Part shown: positions 59,512 through 64,000 of the stretch, piece after piece
Layout of the letters: the number at the start of each line of letters is the position of its first letter
How positions within the stretch are numbered: position 1 is the first letter of the stretch
NCBI GenBank assembly: GCA_017507045.1
Contig: JAFWBP010000001.1
Coordinates: 1-64,000, forward strand
Length of the DNA stretch: 64,000 nt
Direction: 5' to 3'
Source: Clostridia bacterium
GTDB taxonomy: Bacteria; Bacillota; Clostridia; Christensenellales; Borkfalkiaceae
The notes under the pieces: generated by a model
The model's input: the letters and a program-made list of their open reading frames with translations, nothing else
The model's database searches: none
Told to the model about the DNA's origin: nothing
Program-made: the position numbers and the translations under genes

Positions 59512-61572
59512 ATGGAGAAAAAACGTTACGACGCCAGCGATATTACAGTTCTTGAAGGATTGGAAGCTGTGCGTCTTCGCCCGGGCATGTATATCGGCTC
59601 AACAGGTCCGAAGGGTTTGCACCACGTTCTGTGGGAAATTGTGGATAACGCCATAGATGAGGCGGCCAACGGCCATGCGGATAAAATCGACGTGCGCATC
59701 TATAAAGACGGAAGCGTTTCAGTAGAGGATAACGGCAGAGGCATTCCCACCGATATTCACCCCAAAACGAAGGTATCGGGCGTGCAAGTAGTTTTCACGC
59801 AGCTTCATGCGGGCGGTAAGTTTGATGAACACAACTATTCCTTTTCCGGTGGACTTCACGGCGTTGGTGCTTCCGTTACCAACGCGCTCTCCGAATGGTT
59901 GAAGGTGCGCGTTTGGCGAGGCGGTACCACATGGGAGATGGAGTTCCATTCCTACTATAACAAGGCCAAGAAAAAATACGAATCGGGTGTGCCGAAGAAG
60001 CCGCTCGTTGATACCAAGGTAAAAACGAAAAAACACGGCACTTTCGTGCACTTCATGCCCGATCGTGAGGTGTTTGCAACGACGGATTTCCAGCTTACCA
60101 CCATCACACATCGCCTCAACGAGCTTGCCTTCCTCAATAAGGGGCTTACGATCACCTTCACCGATGAGCGCATTACGCGAAATGAGTTCCTCTCGCAGGG
60201 TGGGGGGGATACGAACGTTCAGCTCGATCTTTTGGGCGCCACCGAGCCCTATTCCGTTACCTATCGCTACGAGGGCGGCATCTCCGATTTCGTGCTCTAT
60301 TTGAATGAAGGAAAAAACAAGCTCTATTCTAAGCCTCTGTATTATAAGGGCGAGAAGGATGGGATCCTCGTTGAGTTCTCCATTCAGCATACCTCGGAAT
60401 TTACGGAGAGCATGTTTTCCTTCGTAAATAACATTCCTACGCCCGAGGGCGGTTTCCACGAAATGGGCTTCCGCGGAGGGCTTTCCCGCGTGCTCAATCA
60501 ATATGCACGCGATAACAAGCTCGTGAAGGAAAAGGACGCACACTTCCTCGGCGATGATTTCCGCGAGGGCCTCACCGCCGTTCTCTCCATCAAGATGAAG
60601 AACGTGCAGTTCGAGGGGCAAACGAAAACGAAACTCGGAAACCCCGAGGCGCGCACGCCTGTGGATAATATCGTGGTAGAGGGGCTTCGCAAGCTCGCAG
60701 CGGCGCCTGCCTACAAGAAGGCGTTTGAGGATATCATCAAAAAAGCGCAGGGTGCGGCGAAGGTACGCATTGCGGCGCGGCAGGCAAAGGATACTGCGCG
60801 CGCTAAAAACAGCATTGATAACATCACACTCGTGGGCAAGCTTGCTGCTTGCTCGGGCAGAACCCCCGCACACAACGAACTCTTCATCGTTGAGGGTGAT
60901 TCGGCAGGCGGCACGGCAAAGCAAGCGCGCGTGCGGCAGTTTCAATCCATTCTGCCCCTCAGGGGAAAACCTCTCAACGTGGAGAAAAAGCGCCTCGATC
61001 AAGTGCTCGCAAACGAGGAGATCCGCACGCTCATTTCAGCGCTCGGCACAGGCATTGGTAACGATTTCAATCTGGAAAAGCTCAACTATCATAAAGTTAT
61101 CATCCTCTCGGATGCCGATCAGGATGGATTTCATATCCGCTGTATACTCCTCACGTTTTTCTTCCGATATATGCGTCCGCTCGTCTCTGCCGGGCACGTA
61201 TACATTGGCATGCCCCCCTTATACAAGGTCTATAAAGCAAACGGCAGTGTGGAAGAATACGCCTACGACGATAAAGAACTGCAAGAAAAGATCGAAAAAG
61301 TGGGGCGCGGCTACCTCATTCAGCGCTATAAAGGCTTGGGCGAGATGAGTGCAGAGCAGCTATGGTCAACAACGATGGATCCTATGCGGCGCAACCTCAC
61401 GCAGGTAACGTTGGAGGACGCCGTTGCCGCCGAAAACATGATCACCATGCTCATGGGCGATAAGGTGGAAGGCAGAAAAGAATTTTTGAACCGCAACGCG
61501 AACTTTAACAAGCAGGATGCGTTCATTGATAAGGTAAAGCTCAACAAGGAGGGTGCAAATGAAGAAGAATGA
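59512..61572 (+). CDS. parE: Type II topoisomerase subunit B (ParE-like)
   Basis: 686 residues. GHKL ATPase with [20 protein letters not shown] and the loop [14 protein letters not shown]; transducer domain; TOPRIM with [13 protein letters not shown] and [12 protein letters not shown]-terminal [16 protein letters not shown]. Together with the next gene it forms an A2B2 enzyme that passes one duplex through another. ParE and GyrB are close, and the length of about 690 without the E. coli GyrB insert fits both Firmicute forms. I favour topo IV because the pair lies away from dnaA-recF-type genes. Confidence 0.88.
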   Translation: MEKKRYDASDITVLEGLEAVRLRPGMYIGSTGPKGLHHVLWEIVDNAIDEAANGHADKIDVRIYKDGSVSVEDNGRGIPTDIHPKTKVSGVQVVFTQLHAGGKFDEHNYSFSGGLHGVGASVTNALSEWLKVRVWRGGTTWEMEFHSYYNKAKKKYESGVPKKPLVDTKVKTKKHGTFVHFMPDREVFATTDFQLTTITHRLNELAFLNKGLTITFTDERITRNEFLSQGGGDTNVQLDLLGATEPYSVTYRYEGGISDFVLYLNEGKNKLYSKPLYYKGEKDGILVEFSIQHTSEFTESMFSFVNNIPTPEGGFHEMGFRGGLSRVLNQYARDNKLVKEKDAHFLGDDFREGLTAVLSIKMKNVQFEGQTKTKLGNPEARTPVDNIVVEGLRKLAAAPAYKKAFEDIIKKAQGAAKVRIAARQAKDTARAKNSIDNITLVGKLAACSGRTPAHNELFIVEGDSAGGTAKQARVRQFQSILPLRGKPLNVEKKRLDQVLANEEIRTLISALGTGIGNDFNLEKLNYHKVIILSDADQDGFHIRCILLTFFFRYMRPLVSAGHVYIGMPPLYKVYKANGSVEEYAYDDKELQEKIEKVGRGYLIQRYKGLGEMSAEQLWSTTMDPMRRNLTQVTLEDAVAAENMITMLMGDKVEGRKEFLNRNANFNKQDAFIDKVKLNKEGANEEE

Positions 61573-64000
61573 GAAACTCACCGAACCGCAAGGTCAGCTC
61601 TTCGTAACCCCCTTGGAAGAGGTGCTTCCCGCATCCATGCTCCCGTATGCCGAGTTCGTAATAATGGACCGTGCGCTCCCCCGCGTGGAAGATGGGTTGA
61701 AGCCCGTTCAGAGGCGAATCCTCTATACCATGTTCGAGATGGGGCTTCTGCCGGATAAGCCGCACAAGAAATCTGCGCGCATCGTTGGCGATTGCATGGG
61801 TAAATATCATCCCCACGGCGATAGCTCGGTATACGATGCGATGGTGCGTATGGCGCAGGATTTCAACATGGGCAGAACGCTCGTAAACGGCCACGGCAAC
61901 TTCGGCTCGGTAGATGGCGATCCTGCCGCGGCAATGCGTTATACGGAAGCGCGCCTCGAGCCGCTTGCTTTGGAGCTGCTTCGCGATCTCGATAAGGATA
62001 CCGTTTCCTTCTCGCTGAACTTCGATGATTCCCTCAAGGAGCCGGATATGCTCCCGGGAAGATTTCCAAATCTACTCGTAAACGGCGCTTCGGGCATTGC
62101 AGTAGGGCTTGCCACGAACATTCCGCCGCACAACTTAAATGAGACGATCAACGGCGTTATCGCCTACATCAACAAGCCTTCCATCAAAACGGAAGAATTG
62201 ATGAAGTATATCCCTGCGCCCGATTTTCCCACGGGCGGTTTCATCATTCCGCACGAGCTCGTGCAGGCGTATAAAACGGGTAAGGGAAAGATCTCCATTC
62301 GCGCAAAGATCCGCGTGGAAGAGGGGGATGGGGATAAGAAACTCATTGTAATCACCGAGCTTCCCTATCAAGTGAATAAATCCGCCCTTCTTCGCAAGAT
62401 AGCAGAACTTCGCAACGATAAAAAGGAAGAGCTTGCCTGCGTTATGCGTGTGAGCGATGAGAGCGATCGCGTAGGTATGCGCGCCGTTATCGAGGTCAAG
62501 GGCGAAACGGATATCCCCAAGCTTCTCAAATATCTTTACAAGTATACCGATCTTGAAGTCACCTTCGGCATCAACATGGTGGCAATCGCTGGGGGCAAGC
62601 CCATGCTCATGGGGCTGCGCGATATCGTAAAATATTATGCCGAGTATCAGCGCGAAGTTGTTCTTCGCCGCACGAATTACGATCTGGCGCAGGCAAAGGA
62701 GCGCTGCCACATCCTCGAAGGCTTGATCATCGCGGTGAAAAATATCGACGAGGTCATTCGCATCATCAAGAAGGCGGAATCCACGCCCGATGCGCGCGAA
62801 AAGCTGAAAAAGCGCTTCGATCTTTCCGATCGCCAAGCGCAGGCGATTCTCGATCTCAGGCTCGCGCGCCTCACCAAGCTCGAGGTGTATAAGCTGGAAC
62901 AGGAGCTGAAAGATCTCAAAGAGCTTATCGCAAAGCTTGAGGCAATCGTCGCAAGCAAGCAGTTGCAGTTTGGCGTGGTAAAATCAGAGCTTCTCGAAAT
63001 CCGCAAAAAATACGGCGCGCCGAGAAGATCCTCCATCGTGGGGGAGGCAGAAGAGCCTGAATTAGAGCGCAACGATATTCAAGAACCCGGCGTTCCCGCA
63101 GTGCTCTGTATCACTGCGGATAACAAGATCAAGTGCGTTGAAGAGGGAAATTACGAGCAAGTGAAAAAGCCCGTAACCGCAAGCACCAAGCGGTGCAGTG
63201 TTGTGCTGAGAAGCCTTAACATGATGTCGGATGAAGTTGCCCTCATCTTTTCCGACCGCGGCAATTGCTTCCGCCTGCGCGGGCAGCAGTGCATGAAAAA
63301 ACTCACGGAGAGCGGTTTTGCTCTTGCCGATCTTTTCAGCGATGCCGAGGATGGCGAGCTTCCCGTAGCTCTCTATAAAGCGGATATCAAGGAAGGAACT
63401 CTGCTCTTCATCACCAGGCAGGGTATGCTCAAGCGTACTGCCTGGGCGGAGTATTCCGTTGCAAAAACGGCGTTCCAAGGCATTCGCCTCAACGAGGGCG
63501 ATCGCCTGCTTGAAGTTCAGCCCGATTCTGCGGAGGAGGGCGTTACCGTATTCTTCGTAACGAAGAACGGCATGTGCCTCAATGCAAAGAAGGATGATAT
63601 CCCCATGCAAGGGCGCGTTGCCGGCGGTGTTAAAGGTATGAACTGCAGCACAGGCGACGAGGTGCTCTTCGCTTCGCAGATCGATGGCGAGGGCGAAATT
63701 GTGCTCGCGCTCTCGGGCGGAAGATTCAAGCGCGTGATCGCCGCGCAGATCGATCCGCTTCCCCGCTACCGCAAGGGCGTGCATATCGCCTCCCTGAAAG
63801 AGGAAGATACAATCCTTTTCGCTGATTATGTAACCGTGCCCTACATGCTCGCCGTGACGAAGGACGACGGCACCATGACCGAGATCTCCACCGAGGAAGT
63901 TCCCATCGACGCAACGAATACCCGTGGCAGACCGCTCAAGGGCGCCAAGTGGAAGGCGGCGGAAGTGTTCGCCATGAAGTACCGCGAGGATAAAAATTAA
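61559..64000 (+). CDS. parC: Type II topoisomerase subunit A (ParC-like)
   Basis: 813 residues, complete; its TAA is the last codon of the window. Winged-helix [12 protein letters not shown], the quinolone-resistance region [20 protein letters not shown] with both Ser residues, and [11 protein letters not shown] with the DNA-cleaving Tyr. The coiled-coil gate follows, then a beta-pinwheel C-terminal domain with [13 protein letters not shown] in the position of the GyrA box but lacking QRRGGKG, which favours decatenation (topo IV) over gyrase. ATG 61559 has AAGGAGG 5 nt upstream and overlaps parE by 14 bp. Confidence 0.88.
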   Translation: MKKNEKLTEPQGQLFVTPLEEVLPASMLPYAEFVIMDRALPRVEDGLKPVQRRILYTMFEMGLLPDKPHKKSARIVGDCMGKYHPHGDSSVYDAMVRMAQDFNMGRTLVNGHGNFGSVDGDPAAAMRYTEARLEPLALELLRDLDKDTVSFSLNFDDSLKEPDMLPGRFPNLLVNGASGIAVGLATNIPPHNLNETINGVIAYINKPSIKTEELMKYIPAPDFPTGGFIIPHELVQAYKTGKGKISIRAKIRVEEGDGDKKLIVITELPYQVNKSALLRKIAELRNDKKEELACVMRVSDESDRVGMRAVIEVKGETDIPKLLKYLYKYTDLEVTFGINMVAIAGGKPMLMGLRDIVKYYAEYQREVVLRRTNYDLAQAKERCHILEGLIIAVKNIDEVIRIIKKAESTPDAREKLKKRFDLSDRQAQAILDLRLARLTKLEVYKLEQELKDLKELIAKLEAIVASKQLQFGVVKSELLEIRKKYGAPRRSSIVGEAEEPELERNDIQEPGVPAVLCITADNKIKCVEEGNYEQVKKPVTASTKRCSVVLRSLNMMSDEVALIFSDRGNCFRLRGQQCMKKLTESGFALADLFSDAEDGELPVALYKADIKEGTLLFITRQGMLKRTAWAEYSVAKTAFQGIRLNEGDRLLEVQPDSAEEGVTVFFVTKNGMCLNAKKDDIPMQGRVAGGVKGMNCSTGDEVLFASQIDGEGEIVLALSGGRFKRVIAAQIDPLPRYRKGVHIASLKEEDTILFADYVTVPYMLAVTKDDGTMTEISTEEVPIDATNTRGRPLKGAKWKAAEVFAMKYREDKN

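Overview
The window reads as chromosomal DNA of an uncultured, anaerobic, low-to-mid GC Gram-positive bacterium of the Clostridia. The evidence is the Pta-AckA acetate pathway, rubrerythrin and a rubredoxin fusion, MutS2, TmcAL, HelD, PepV, a T-box in front of ileS, type A RNase P RNA, TTG/GTG starts with strong Shine-Dalgarno sites, and consensus sigma-A promoters with 17-bp spacers. An affiliation near Christensenellales is only a guess. Most genes lie on the + strand, probably the leading strand.

Layout. 0-3.2 kb: a membrane-anchored Glu/Ala repeat protein (minus strand, cut by the window edge) is divergent from two overlapping flavoprotein genes. 3.4-7.7 kb: tmcAL (minus), pta-ackA, then a YceD-like gene with rpmF. 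7.7-11.9 kb: a flavin reductase-rubredoxin fusion, a copper operon (csoR-copA, with a textbook CsoR operator inside the promoter) and an ArsR regulator. 12-23.3 kb: a tightly packed, largely translationally coupled run (uvrC, HAD phosphatase, U32 protease-like, mutS2, deacetylase-like, M16 peptidase, two DNA-repair enzymes, acpP, a membrane protein). 23.6-27 kb: an accessory zone. It holds an AT-rich two-gene cassette (DEDDh exonuclease with BRCT, and a protein resembling a nucleotidyl-cyclase fold), tRNA-Glu(CTC), a broken tandem copy of that tRNA carrying a 70-nt insertion, a probable 6S RNA, a stand-alone metal-binding (HMA) protein and an RHS fragment. 27-35.2 kb: T-box-ileS, pepV (minus), radC plus a two-component system, rnpB. 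35.6-55.1 kb: a 13.4-kb gene for a 4,467-residue exported repeat protein ending in a Hint (hedgehog/intein-like) domain, followed by a three-gene unit (ABC ATPase, ABC-2 permease, 1,115-residue anchored beta-helix-like protein). 55.1-64 kb: SdpR-like ArsR repressor, HelD-like helicase, HAD hydrolase, rubrerythrin (minus) and both subunits of a type II topoisomerase (probably topo IV).

Most notable points. (1) The giant exported protein with a C-terminal Hint domain that lacks the intein terminal Asn, next to a dedicated-looking ABC export unit. It could be a self-processing, possibly self-anchoring, surface system. (2) Three genes (541, 12085, 26591) have a -10 box exactly 6 nt before ATG and no Shine-Dalgarno, which predicts leaderless mRNAs; a fourth (7023) is nearly leaderless. 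(3) The AT-rich exonuclease/cyclase-fold cassette beside a disrupted tRNA-Glu is a candidate undescribed defence or mobile module. (4) CopA has DKTAT in place of the near-invariant DKTGT and carries a C-terminal CopZ-like domain with its own internal start signal. All calls are from reading the sequence; no database search was run.
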